Shown here one piece after another: positions 1-8,196 of a DNA stretch of 28,406 nucleotides (position 1 is its first letter; each line of letters opens with the position of its first letter). Position numbers and translations under genes: made by a program. Under the pieces are notes generated by a model. That model saw only the letters and a list, made by a program, of their open reading frames with translations. It was not told the DNA's origin and ran no database searches. This DNA comes from Candidatus Omnitrophota bacterium (GTDB lineage Bacteria > Omnitrophota > Gorgyraeia > B26-G9): NCBI GenBank assembly GCA_028718845.1, contig JAQULA010000002.1, forward strand, positions 1-28,406. The letters are read 5' to 3'.

Positions 1-719
1 GAAAAAGCACGACGCTTTACGCCGTGCTCAGCAATATCGACCGTTCAAAGAAAAAAATTCTTACGGTGGAAGATCCGGTCGAATATCAGATCAGCGGTAT
101 CAATCAGGTACAAGTTAAAAACGCGATCGGGCTTTCGTTTTCCCGGGTCCTGCGTTCGATGCTGCGGCAGGCTCCGGATATTATCATGGTCGGAGAAATC
201 CGTGACCTGGAAACCGCTCGTATCGCGGTGCAATCGGCGCTTACCGGGCATCTTATTTTGAGTACGCTCCATACAAACGACGCGCCGAGCGCGATTGTCC
301 GGTTGATCGACATGGGCATTAAACCGTATCTGGTGGCGGCGACTTTACAGGCGGTCCTGGCCCAGCGGTTAATCCGGCTGCTTTGTCCGCATTGCAAACA
401 GGCGTACAAGCCGCCGAAAGATGAAAAACTGATTTTGGAAATTCCGGAAAACGACGATGCCGCTGTCCTGTACCGGGCTAAGGGGTGCGCGCATTGCTCG
501 CATACCGGCTATTTAGGGCGCACGGGTATTTTTGAATTATTAATCCTTAATGATGAGATCAGAGAACTGATTCATACCAATGCGGCCAGTACGACGATTC
601 GCGAGCAGGCCCGGGGTTTGGGCATGATTACCTTGAAAGAACATGCCACGCAAAAAGTATTGATCGGGACAACGACTTTTCAGGAGCTGGTGCGGATAAC
701 GCAGAGTGATATAGATTAG
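1..719 (+). CDS. PilB/GspE-family secretion ATPase, 5'-truncated by the window edge
   Basis: The reading frame is open from the first bases. Codons from position 3 read K-S-T-T-L-Y-A, preceded by a partial codon compatible with Gly, so the window begins inside the Walker A loop. Then come the Asp box (LTVEDPVEY), Walker B with GEIRD, the His box (HLILSTLHTND) and a tetracysteine zinc site (CPHC near base 384, CAHC near base 486). The zinc site is typical of PilB/GspE and absent from PilT. Family members power pilus or pseudopilus assembly at the cytoplasmic face of the inner membrane. The N-terminal regulatory half lies upstream of the window. It is a paralogue of the complete ATPase at 1852-3558, with the PilT gene between them. 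Whether it serves pilus extension or type II secretion cannot be told from this fragment. Confidence 0.93.
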   Translation, partial: KSTTLYAVLSNIDRSKKKILTVEDPVEYQISGINQVQVKNAIGLSFSRVLRSMLRQAPDIIMVGEIRDLETARIAVQSALTGHLILSTLHTNDAPSAIVRLIDMGIKPYLVAATLQAVLAQRLIRLLCPHCKQAYKPPKDEKLILEIPENDDAAVLYRAKGCAHCSHTGYLGRTGIFELLILNDEIRELIHTNAASTTIREQARGLGMITLKEHATQKVLIGTTTFQELVRITQSDID

Positions 720-780
720 AGATAGACCATGGTCCACAGTCCACAGTAAAAAAAGTGGAGAGTAAAAACGGGAGGTAGTT

Positions 781-1845
781 ATGGCGGAAATAGGAGAATT
801 ATTACAGTTGTGTGTGAAGCATAATGCTTCGGATATGCATCTTACCGTGGGCAAATCGCCGACGCTGCGTATCGACAATTCCTTAATGTCGCTTAATTAT
901 GATCTTTTGACGCATGAACAGACCGAAGCGTTGATGAAATCGATCACCAGTAATGAGAATCAGCGCCGGATCCAGGAAGTCGGCGGGGTCGATTTCGGGT
1001 TTGCGTTCGAGAAAGTAGCGCGTTTCCGTGTGTCGGTGTACAAACAAAAAGGGCATTACGGTATGACCCTGCGTTTAATCCCGACCCGCTTGCTTTCCTT
1101 CGATGAAATCGGACTGGGAAAAGTGGTGAAAGATTTATTGTATCGCCCGCGCGGTCTTATCCTGGTGACCGGGCCGACCGGAAGCGGGAAAACCACGACC
1201 TTGGCGACAATGACCGATTTTATCAATGCCGAACGCGATTGTCATATTATCACCATCGAGGATCCGATCGAATATTATCATACGCACAAAAAGGGGATCA
1301 TCACTCAGCGTGAATTGGGAGTGGATGTGCCGAGTTTCAGTGAAGCGCTGATCAAAGGGTTGCGGCAAAATCCCGATGTTATCCTGGTCGGAGAAATGCG
1401 CGATCTGGCGACGATCGAAGCGGCGATCCTGGCGGCGGAGACCGGACATTTGGTTCTGGCGACGCTGCATACCACCAGCGCCGCGTCCACGGTTGACCGG
1501 ATTATCGATGTGTTTCCGCCGAGTCAGCAGGAGCAGATCCGGACCCAGCTTTCCACCTCGATCTTGGCGGTTATTTCCCAGCAATTATTGGTGCGGGCTT
1601 CCGGCCGCGGCCGTATCGGTGCGTTTGAGATTATGATCAGTACCCCTTCGATACAAAACCTTATCCGTGAGCGAAAAACCTACCGGATTACCTCCGACTT
1701 GCAGACCGGCGGTAAATACGGGATGAGGACATTTGACGCGTCGTTGTTCGAACATTATACCAACGGGGCGATCCGGCAGGAGGATGCCATCGCCAAGGCG
1801 TTTGATCAGGAACAAATGAAGTTAAAAATTCAGGGGAAAGTATAA
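781..1845 (+). CDS. pilT: Type IV pilus retraction ATPase PilT
   Basis: This hexameric ATPase depolymerises pilin and drives retraction, hence twitching motility and DNA uptake in the family. The 354 residues match the usual PilT length. There is a PilT-type N-terminal PAS-like domain (SDMHLTVG near 17-24), Walker A GPTGSGKT at 131-138, Asp box TIEDPIEY near 158, GEMRD near 204 and His box HLVLATLHT near 223. The PilT-specific helix SIQNLIRE at 290-297 corresponds to AIRNLIRE of characterised PilTs and is needed for retraction there. No tetracysteine zinc site is present, which separates it from its two PilB-like neighbours. The start has a good ribosome binding site, GGGAGGT, a few bases upstream. 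The Walker B region reads GEMRDLATI where many PilTs have GEMRDLETI. Confidence 0.95.
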   Translation: MAEIGELLQLCVKHNASDMHLTVGKSPTLRIDNSLMSLNYDLLTHEQTEALMKSITSNENQRRIQEVGGVDFGFAFEKVARFRVSVYKQKGHYGMTLRLIPTRLLSFDEIGLGKVVKDLLYRPRGLILVTGPTGSGKTTTLATMTDFINAERDCHIITIEDPIEYYHTHKKGIITQRELGVDVPSFSEALIKGLRQNPDVILVGEMRDLATIEAAILAAETGHLVLATLHTTSAASTVDRIIDVFPPSQQEQIRTQLSTSILAVISQQLLVRASGRGRIGAFEIMISTPSIQNLIRERKTYRITSDLQTGGKYGMRTFDASLFEHYTNGAIRQEDAIAKAFDQEQMKLKIQGKV

Positions 1846-1851
1846 AACGCG

Positions 1852-3558
1852 ATGCAGGGTAATTTTAGATTCAAAAATATCGGAACGATTTTGCAGGAAC
1901 GCGGGATCATTACCCCGGCGGAACTCAAGGAAGGTTTGGAGCACCAGAAAACCAGCGGGCTGCCGCTTGGCCAGATTTTTGTCAATCTGGGATATATCAG
2001 CGAAGAGGATTTATTGAATGCGCTGGGAATTCAAGCTAAGATGGAACTGGTTGACCTGGAAGAGACCCCCCCTCCCAAAGAAGCCTTGCATAAGATTCCC
2101 GGTGCGATTGCCCGTTTGTATCATATCGTTCCGATCGATTTTGAATATAACACGCTGACGGTTGCCACGTCCGACCCGCTGAATTTCAGTATCCTGGATG
2201 ACCTGCGGTTTATGTTTAACTGCAATATCAAAGGCAAAGTGGCTACGGCTAAGAGTATTGCCGAAGCGATAAAAAAATATTACGGAAGTGAAGCGGAGAG
2301 CGTTGATGAACTGTTCTCGGAGATCAACCAGGCTATCCCGGATTTATCCGAGGGCGGCGAAAAGATCGAAAATATCGAAGCAATGGCGGCGCAGCTTCCG
2401 ATTGTCAAGCTGATCAACAGTATTCTTGTCCAGGCGATCCAGAAAAAGGCCTCCGATATCCATTTTGAGCCGTTTCAGGACGAATTTAAAATACGCTATC
2501 GGCTGGATGGGGTTTTATACGATATCGTGACCCCGCCGAAAACCCTGCACCTGGCGATTACTTCGCGGATCAAAGTTATGGCCAATCTTAATATTGCCGA
2601 AACCCGTCTTCCGCAGGACGGGCGGACCCTGGTGCGGATCAGCGGGCGTATGGTCGATCTGCGGATTTCGACCCTGCCGACGATTTTCGGCGAGAGCGTG
2701 GTTATCCGGATACTGGACAAGGCCACGATCCAGCTGTCGCTGGACGATGTCGGTTTTTCCGACGACATCAAGGTGAAGTTTCGCAACCTGATCAAACAGC
2801 CGTATGGTATACTTTTGAGTACCGGTCCGACCGGATGCGGAAAAACGACCACGCAGTATGCCGCGCTGAGCGAGATTAATCTGATCGAATCCAAGATCAT
2901 TACCGTGGAAGACCCGGTGGAATTCGATGTCTCCGGGCTGATTCAGGTTTCGGTTCGGCCGAAGATTAATCTGACTTTCCCGGTGGCTTTGCGGCATATT
3001 CTGCGGCAGGATCCCGATATTATTATGGTGGGGGAGATTCGTGACGCGGAAACAGTACAGATGGCGATCCATGCTTCATTGACCGGGCATCTGGTGTTTT
3101 CCACCCTGCATACCAATGATGCGGCCAGCGCGATCACCCGGCTTGTCGATATGGGGGTGGAACCGTTTCTGATCGCTTCGGCGGTTGAGGCGATACTGGC
3201 GCAGCGATTGGTCCGGTGTATTTGCCTGGAATGCCGGCAGGAATGCGTTCCGACCGAAAAAGAACTGGAAGAGGTCGGGCTTTCCGCGGCGCAAACGCAG
3301 GGAAAAAAGTTTTATAAAGGGGCGGGCTGTACGGCCTGCAATTATTCCGGATACAAAGGTCGCAGCGGAATTTTTGAATTACTGGTTTTTGACGAGGATA
3401 TTCGGTCGCTTATTCTGGAGCGCGCCCCGGTTGCCGCACTGCGGGCACAGGCGGCCCGCAACGGTATGCGTACGTTGCGTGAAGACGGGCTGCGACTGGT
3501 GTTTGCGGGCAAAACGACCTGTGAAGAACTGGTGACGACAACCTCGGGGTATGTGTAA
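1852..3558 (+). CDS. pilB: Type IV pilus assembly / type II secretion ATPase PilB (GspE)
   Basis: This is a full-length, 568-residue assembly ATPase. Residues 1 to about 150 form the MshEN/GspE N-terminal regulatory region, with two helical repeats (GTILQERGIITPAEL and similar); in relatives this region can bind c-di-GMP. The motor core has SDIHFEP near 201, Walker A GPTGCGKT at 325-332, Asp box TVEDPVEF near 351, GEIRD near 394 and His box HLVFSTLHTND near 413. A tetracysteine zinc site follows (CLEC and CTAC). The Walker A serine common in the family is Cys here, and Gln follows the TTT where Leu is usual; neither should abolish nucleotide binding. The gene begins six bases after pilT and ends in a TAATG overlap with pilC, so this is one transcription unit. 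The name PilB is favoured over GspE because of the linked pilT and pilM. Confidence 0.92.
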   Translation: MQGNFRFKNIGTILQERGIITPAELKEGLEHQKTSGLPLGQIFVNLGYISEEDLLNALGIQAKMELVDLEETPPPKEALHKIPGAIARLYHIVPIDFEYNTLTVATSDPLNFSILDDLRFMFNCNIKGKVATAKSIAEAIKKYYGSEAESVDELFSEINQAIPDLSEGGEKIENIEAMAAQLPIVKLINSILVQAIQKKASDIHFEPFQDEFKIRYRLDGVLYDIVTPPKTLHLAITSRIKVMANLNIAETRLPQDGRTLVRISGRMVDLRISTLPTIFGESVVIRILDKATIQLSLDDVGFSDDIKVKFRNLIKQPYGILLSTGPTGCGKTTTQYAALSEINLIESKIITVEDPVEFDVSGLIQVSVRPKINLTFPVALRHILRQDPDIIMVGEIRDAETVQMAIHASLTGHLVFSTLHTNDAASAITRLVDMGVEPFLIASAVEAILAQRLVRCICLECRQECVPTEKELEEVGLSAAQTQGKKFYKGAGCTACNYSGYKGRSGIFELLVFDEDIRSLILERAPVAALRAQAARNGMRTLREDGLRLVFAGKTTCEELVTTTSGYV

Positions 3559-4829
3559 TGCGCGAAGAGGAACTGCGAATGCAGCTGTTTAATTATACGG
3601 CTATCGATGCTTCCGGCGCTGAGAAAAAGGGCCAGGTGGAGGCAATATCGTTTGCCGAGGCTTTAACCCGGATAAAGCAGATGGACTTGTTCCCGTCCGA
3701 GGTCGTTCCCGCCGACGGCGGAAAAAAAGGCCGGGGTTCTTTGATTCCGGCACTCGGGCATATTTTCGGCGCAAGAAAAGGCAGTCGTCAGACAATTAAA
3801 CCGCAGGATCTGGTGATTTTTACCCGCCAGTTGTCGGTATTGCTCGATGCCGGTCTTGCGCTGGTGCGCAGCCTGCATACTTTGGAAAAACAGGTCCGGT
3901 TTGAAGCGATGAGTGTATTGATCGGAGAACTCGCCGGGATGATCGAAAGCGGGAAGACCTTCAGTGATGCCCTGGCGCATTATCCGGCGGCGTTTTCAAA
4001 AGTGTACGTTAATATTATCAAAGCCGGAGAAACCGGCGGAGCTTTGGATGAAGTGCTCAAAAATCTGGCCGACTATTTGGAACGTAATTTACGTCTTACT
4101 CAGCGCATTCAGGCGGCATTGATTTATCCGGCGCTGGTGTTGACCGTTTCCGTCGGTATCCTCGGTTTTATTATCGCTTTCGTTATCCCGCGATTTATGG
4201 CTTTGTTTGAGGATTCCGGGATGTCTTTGCCGCTGATTACCATGTTTATCATGCATCTCAGTAAGTTTTTACTTGCGCGCTGGTATGTGATTGCCGGAAT
4301 AATCGCGGGGTTGATCGTCGGCTATCGTGTTTTACTGTATAACATCGCTTTTCGTTTTTTCCGGGATTCGCTGGTGTTGCGCCTGCCGGTTTTCGGGCCG
4401 CTGATCCAGAAGATAATCGCTTCCCGTTTTTCCCGGACCTTGTCAACCCTGCTCTCCGGGGGAGTCCCCATTTTGCGGGCCCTGGAATTAACTAAAGAAG
4501 TAAGCGGTAATGAAGTGGTCAGCCGGGCGGTGGCTGCCGTTTACGGGAGTGTGCGCGAGGGTGGTTTTATTTCCCGGGTGTTGGAACACAGCGATGTTTT
4601 TCCGCAGTTAATGATCAACATGATTGCCGTGGGAGAAGAAAGCGGTGCGTTGGATAAAATGCTGGCGAAAGTGGCCGATACCTATGAGGAAGAGGTGGAG
4701 ATTACCACTAATGCTTTAACATCTTTGCTGGAACCGATGCTGGTGCTCGGCGTCGGCAGTATTGTCGGAGTTATTGTATTATCGATGTTCCTGCCGCTTA
4801 TTACGCTGATTCAATCTCTAACTCAATGA
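3558..4829 (+). CDS. pilC: Inner-membrane platform protein PilC (GspF family)
   Basis: This is the polytopic platform on which PilB and PilT act. The 423-residue protein has the duplicated GspF domain. The first copy (about 85-210) contains the signature FTRQLSVLLDAGL and ends in a membrane segment, ALVLTVSVGILGFIIAFVI. The second copy (about 285-420) carries FSRTLSTLLSGGVPILRAL and the closing membrane segment MLVLGVGSIVGVIVLSMFL. A middle hydrophobic segment lies near 240-260. The start given is the ATG overlapping the pilB stop. Family similarity, however, begins at the second ATG (3579, MQLFNYTAID), which also has AGAGGA at a better distance, so the true start may be 3579. It closes the motor block; a promoter-containing gap follows. 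Confidence 0.94.
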   Translation: MREEELRMQLFNYTAIDASGAEKKGQVEAISFAEALTRIKQMDLFPSEVVPADGGKKGRGSLIPALGHIFGARKGSRQTIKPQDLVIFTRQLSVLLDAGLALVRSLHTLEKQVRFEAMSVLIGELAGMIESGKTFSDALAHYPAAFSKVYVNIIKAGETGGALDEVLKNLADYLERNLRLTQRIQAALIYPALVLTVSVGILGFIIAFVIPRFMALFEDSGMSLPLITMFIMHLSKFLLARWYVIAGIIAGLIVGYRVLLYNIAFRFFRDSLVLRLPVFGPLIQKIIASRFSRTLSTLLSGGVPILRALELTKEVSGNEVVSRAVAAVYGSVREGGFISRVLEHSDVFPQLMINMIAVGEESGALDKMLAKVADTYEEEVEITTNALTSLLEPMLVLGVGSIVGVIVLSMFLPLITLIQSLTQ

Positions 4830-4898
4830 TATTAAGTTAGTTGCGTAAATCGATCCCCGTCCATTCTGTCCGGTCGGGCTAAAATAATCATCGGCGTA

Positions 4899-4929
4899 TT
4901 GACAAAACTTTATAAATATGTTATATAAT
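4899..4929 (+). promoter_or_regulatory. Sigma-70-type promoter for the pilMN-secretin operon
   Basis: A perfect TTGACA lies at 4899-4904. It is followed by an AT-rich stretch with TATATA at 4922-4927 (17-base spacer) and an overlapping TATAAT at 4924-4929 (19-base spacer); another TATAAT lies at 4931-4936. This is the clearest promoter in the left third of the window. It sits in the only sizeable gap of the pilus cluster. Transcription would begin around 4936, leaving a leader of about 160 bases. Confidence 0.7.
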
Positions 4930-5096
4930 ATATAATTTGTTATAGTTAGATGTTCAACGCGAGTAATGCTCTCAGGGTTTTCCTTCATAAAAATTCGCTC
5001 CAGGGAATGGAGCGGTTTACGTGTAGAGGGCGGTGGTAATTTGTTAAGAGCCCTTCTGTCGAAATTTAAAATCAGGGAAGAAGCGATTGGGTTAGT
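4930..5096 (+). promoter_or_regulatory. Structured 5' leader upstream of pilMN
   Basis: About 160 bases lie between the predicted transcription start and the ATG. They contain a perfect 6-bp stem CGCTCC/GGAGCG at 4996-5014 with a 7-base loop, and a second stem AGGGC/GCCCT at 5027-5054 with a wide loop. Neither is followed by a T run, so they do not look like terminators. The only purine-rich stretch before the start codon, AGGGAAG at 5074-5080, is rather far from it. I do not recognise a known riboswitch class. Confidence 0.35.
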
Positions 5097-6701
5097 ATGT
5101 CCGGTGTGAAAAAAAATTTATTTTTAGGAATCGATATCGGCGCCAGTGCCGTAAAAATCGTCCTGCTTGAAAAAGAAAAAAGCGGACGGATCCGTATCGT
5201 GCATGCTTTGTGCGAGTCCTATGAACAAACCGGCGATGCCGCCGGGTTGGGGCAGGCGGCGGCGGTTTCGGTGATTCTTAAGAAATTTTTACGCAAGGAA
5301 AAAGATCTGCGGACGATCCGGACCGGGATTGCCATCGCCGGGCAATCGGCATTTGTCCGGATGGTGAAGGTTCCGGCAACCGCGTCCCAGAAATTACGCC
5401 AAATTGTTTTGTATGAGACTCAACAGCAGGTGCCGTTTCCGATCAAGGATGTGGTGTGGGATTTTCAAATTTACGGCCGCGACAAGAATAACCTCAGCGT
5501 GCTTCTGGCTGCGGTTAAAAAGGAATTGATCCTTTCCGTAACGGCGGTTGCCCGGACCTGCGGGCTGGAAGTGGAATTTGTCGATGTCAGCAACCTTTCG
5601 CTCTACAATTGCCTGCAGTATTTTTACCGCGATTTGAGTCAGACCCTGGTGCTTGATCTGGGTGCGAAAACCACGAATATTGTCGTTATAAACGGGGGAA
5701 AAGTGTGGACCCGCAGTCTGCCGATCGGCGGGGAGGATATTACCGAGGCTCTTTCCCGGGCGTTGTCGGTTGAACGCGCCGAAGCCGAGCAAATCAAAAA
5801 AGATCACGGGAAAGCGGTATTGTTGTACTTCGGACAAAAATCCACCGTGGATACGCAGGAACAAAAGATAGCCATGGCCATAACCGGGGTATTGACGGAT
5901 ATGACCAACGAAATTGTCAAGACCCTGAATTTTTATAAATCACAGCATTCCTTTGAAATGAATTTTCAGAAAGTTCTGATCACCGGCGGTGTCAGTAAAA
6001 TCGAAAACATCGACAAGTTTTTCGAAAACAGCCTGGCGATTCCCACGGAGAAAGTGGATTATTTCAATTTTCTCCATTTTCGTTCCAGCGTGGAAGTGAA
6101 CGTGAATGAATTTGTCGGACCGGCTATCGGTCTGGCTTTGCGCGGGCAGGGGCGTTCGTTGATGAACCTCAATTTGCTGCCTCCGGAGGAATTGCAGTAT
6201 AAGTCCATAAAGAGGAAGATTCCGTTTTTGATCGGAAGTGCCGGGGCGATACTGCTGTTTTTGTTTATGCTTCTGGGGTTTGTCAATCATGAGCGGCAGC
6301 TTAATGAAAATTATCTGCGGGTTCTGGAAACTATTGCCGGACGTTTCGACCGCGATAAAGAAACTTTTTCCCGTAATCAAATCGAGCTGGCGCGGTTGCG
6401 TAACCGGATCGGCGCGATAACCCCGATTCTATCCGGGAAGCGGGAGCCGGTGACTGTTCTTGAAAAGATCGGCGCGGCAATGCCGGAATCGGTGTGGGTC
6501 AACGAGTTGAGTATCGTCGAAAGCGAACGGCGTGTCCGTATAAGCGGCAGCGCGGAAACAATCCGGGATATCGAGGTGTTTCAACAGCGGTTGAGCGCGA
6601 GCGAAGGGATCCAGGATGTTGCCGTCGCTAAGGTCGGCAAAGAAGGCGATAATTTGGTGAGTTTTTCGCTTACGGTTCAATTACGGCCGGGGCAAGGGTG
6701 A
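5097..6701 (+). CDS. pilM: PilM-PilN fusion, pilus alignment complex protein
   Basis: Residues 7-350 are a PilM-type actin-like ATPase: phosphate-1 loop GIDIGASAVKIV, then QVPFPIKDV near 111, phosphate-2 LVLDLGAKTTNIVV near 184, adenosine motif LITGGVSKI near 294 and C-terminal AIGLALRG. Without a break the frame continues into MNLNLLPPEE at 356-365. This matches the conserved cytoplasmic N-terminus of PilN (INLLPPE), which in other bacteria binds PilM as a separate protein. A transmembrane helix (about 376-396) and a periplasmic coiled coil plus small alpha/beta domain follow to residue 534, as in PilN. PilM normally has about 350 residues and PilN about 180-200, so the length fits a full fusion. 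It links the cytoplasmic motor to the periplasmic PilO/PilP and secretin encoded next. The ribosome binding site is weak. Confidence 0.9.
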   Translation: MSGVKKNLFLGIDIGASAVKIVLLEKEKSGRIRIVHALCESYEQTGDAAGLGQAAAVSVILKKFLRKEKDLRTIRTGIAIAGQSAFVRMVKVPATASQKLRQIVLYETQQQVPFPIKDVVWDFQIYGRDKNNLSVLLAAVKKELILSVTAVARTCGLEVEFVDVSNLSLYNCLQYFYRDLSQTLVLDLGAKTTNIVVINGGKVWTRSLPIGGEDITEALSRALSVERAEAEQIKKDHGKAVLLYFGQKSTVDTQEQKIAMAITGVLTDMTNEIVKTLNFYKSQHSFEMNFQKVLITGGVSKIENIDKFFENSLAIPTEKVDYFNFLHFRSSVEVNVNEFVGPAIGLALRGQGRSLMNLNLLPPEELQYKSIKRKIPFLIGSAGAILLFLFMLLGFVNHERQLNENYLRVLETIAGRFDRDKETFSRNQIELARLRNRIGAITPILSGKREPVTVLEKIGAAMPESVWVNELSIVESERRVRISGSAETIRDIEVFQQRLSASEGIQDVAVAKVGKEGDNLVSFSLTVQLRPGQG

Positions 6702-6705
6702 CGCA

Positions 6706-7467
6706 ATGGATGGAATGATCGTTAAAAAATTCAAAGGGCCGATTATTGCCGTCGCGGTTATGACGGTGATCGGAGCGGTCGTTGCCGTTGCGATCCTGGC
6801 CGGTATGGGAGGGAATGCCCGGTTGGAGCGTCGGGCGGAGGTATTGGAAGAGACGGTTAAAGCCGATGCGCGCATCTATGGCGCCGACCCGGAAACCGCA
6901 TTGGACCGGCAATCCGCTGTTCTGATGGAGCTTAACGGGCGCTACGCGGAATTAAGAAATCTGTTCAGGCCTGATGATAATGCGGCAGCGCAAACACCGA
7001 TAACGCCGTTGTCATTTAAACAGCGGTTGTTCAGCGTGTCCGATGCCATGCAGAAACGCGCCAAACCGGGTTCGGTCATTATCCCGGAATTGCTGGGGTT
7101 TTCCGATTATGCTTTCAACGTTCCGGAACCGGAGCTGGTGCCGGTGTTGACCCGAGAGCTGGCGGTGGTGGAAGAGGTTGTCGGGATGCTTTTAGACAGC
7201 AAGGTTGACGCGATCAACAGCCTGACCCTCAAGCATAAACCGATGAATCTGACCCGTCCGGTGTCCGACAGCGAAACGATCTCATTCCCGGCAACTTCGT
7301 TGAATGTCGTGTTTGAGACGGATTATCCGCGCATGCAAAAATTTTTATCCGGATTGAACCGGTCTCGAAATATGTATATCATTCGGCAACTGGAGCTGAA
7401 GCGCAAAGAGCCTTTATCGGCGCGGCTGGTTGCTGCGATTGAACTGGAATCGGTTATGTGGGAATAA
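6706..7467 (+). CDS. pilO: PilO-position protein resembling Amuc_1100
   Basis: This bitopic inner-membrane protein of 253 residues has a membrane helix at about 11-33, a coiled-coil region at about 37-88 (RLERRAEVLEE onward) and a C-terminal periplasmic domain. The stretch 103-160 contains SFKQRLFSVSDAMQKRAK, IIPELLGFSDYAFNVPEPE and LTRELAVVEEVVGMLL. It resembles the region of Akkermansia Amuc_1100 and related PilO-like proteins with the pattern 'P-x-x-LGF-x-x-Y ... L-x-x-QL-x-x-[IV]'. The similarity is from memory of the family, not a search. PilO-type proteins pair with PilN and PilP in the periplasm; here the partner would be the PilN half of the upstream fusion, whose stop codon lies four bases before this start. 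An alternative start is the ATG at 6715. Confidence 0.75.
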   Translation: MDGMIVKKFKGPIIAVAVMTVIGAVVAVAILAGMGGNARLERRAEVLEETVKADARIYGADPETALDRQSAVLMELNGRYAELRNLFRPDDNAAAQTPITPLSFKQRLFSVSDAMQKRAKPGSVIIPELLGFSDYAFNVPEPELVPVLTRELAVVEEVVGMLLDSKVDAINSLTLKHKPMNLTRPVSDSETISFPATSLNVVFETDYPRMQKFLSGLNRSRNMYIIRQLELKRKEPLSARLVAAIELESVMWE

Positions 7468-8196
7468 ATGATGATACCGAATATCGTAAAAGAGCGAGAA
7501 AAAATCATTTTTGGCGGCACGCTGGGCGTGTTGATAATCGGCGCGTTGCTGCTCGGGAATTTGTCCGCGAAACGACAGCTCGCGGTGACCGAACGGATTG
7601 CCCGCGTGGAGCAAGGTGATATTTTATCCGGCAGCGATAGCGAAACGGAAGGAAATTCCGGGCTGGCCGGTGTTTTAAAATCGGTACCGCCGATATCATT
7701 GTCGGAAGGCCTGGAATTGTCCGGCCGGGATATTTTTTCCCGGGAGCTGGAACAACCGGAATCGGAACGGGGCACGGCTGGTCCCCAACTGCCGCGTTTT
7801 CAAATCATCGAGATTACGCCGAAGCCTCTGGGGATTTCCTATGAAGGCCGGATCATTTTTTCCGACGGCCGTATTGTTGCCCAGGTGAATATGGGAAAAA
7901 CGAGTTATTTGGTCGGGGTCGGATCCACTCTTTCTCCGTATACGATCGCCGATCTCAATAATAATATGCTGGTACTTCTGGCCGGGACGACCCGGTATGT
8001 GGTCTCGTATCGGCAATCGGCGTGCAGTGATGAGTTGATGGCAACCATCAAGGAACTTAATACAAATACTACATTTTTAGTTACTAAGAACAGCGATTTT
8101 TTAGGAGGTACGGTGCTTGACATCGACGAAGAATCTGTGTTAGTATCGAAGCAAGGACAGTATCTCAGGATAGAGAAAGGAACGGTATATCCATGA
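7468..8196 (+). CDS. PilP/GspC-like inner-membrane protein of the secretin complex
   Basis: I do not recognise this 242-residue protein with certainty. It has a short cytoplasmic N-terminus, one membrane helix (about 13-31) and an acidic linker. It also has a beta-rich segment (about 118-180, LGISYEGRIIFSDGRIVAQV to VLLAGTTRYVVSY) laid out like the GspC/PilP homology domain that contacts the secretin N0 domain. A second small beta domain closes the protein (FLGGTVLDIDEESVLVSKQGQYLRI). It starts directly after the upstream stop and overlaps the secretin start by ATGA, so the two are translationally coupled. The position, between the PilO-like gene and the secretin, matches the gene order I recall around Amuc_1100. 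Role inferred: periplasmic link from the inner-membrane alignment complex to the secretin. Confidence 0.65.
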   Translation: MMIPNIVKEREKIIFGGTLGVLIIGALLLGNLSAKRQLAVTERIARVEQGDILSGSDSETEGNSGLAGVLKSVPPISLSEGLELSGRDIFSRELEQPESERGTAGPQLPRFQIIEITPKPLGISYEGRIIFSDGRIVAQVNMGKTSYLVGVGSTLSPYTIADLNNNMLVLLAGTTRYVVSYRQSACSDELMATIKELNTNTTFLVTKNSDFLGGTVLDIDEESVLVSKQGQYLRIEKGTVYP

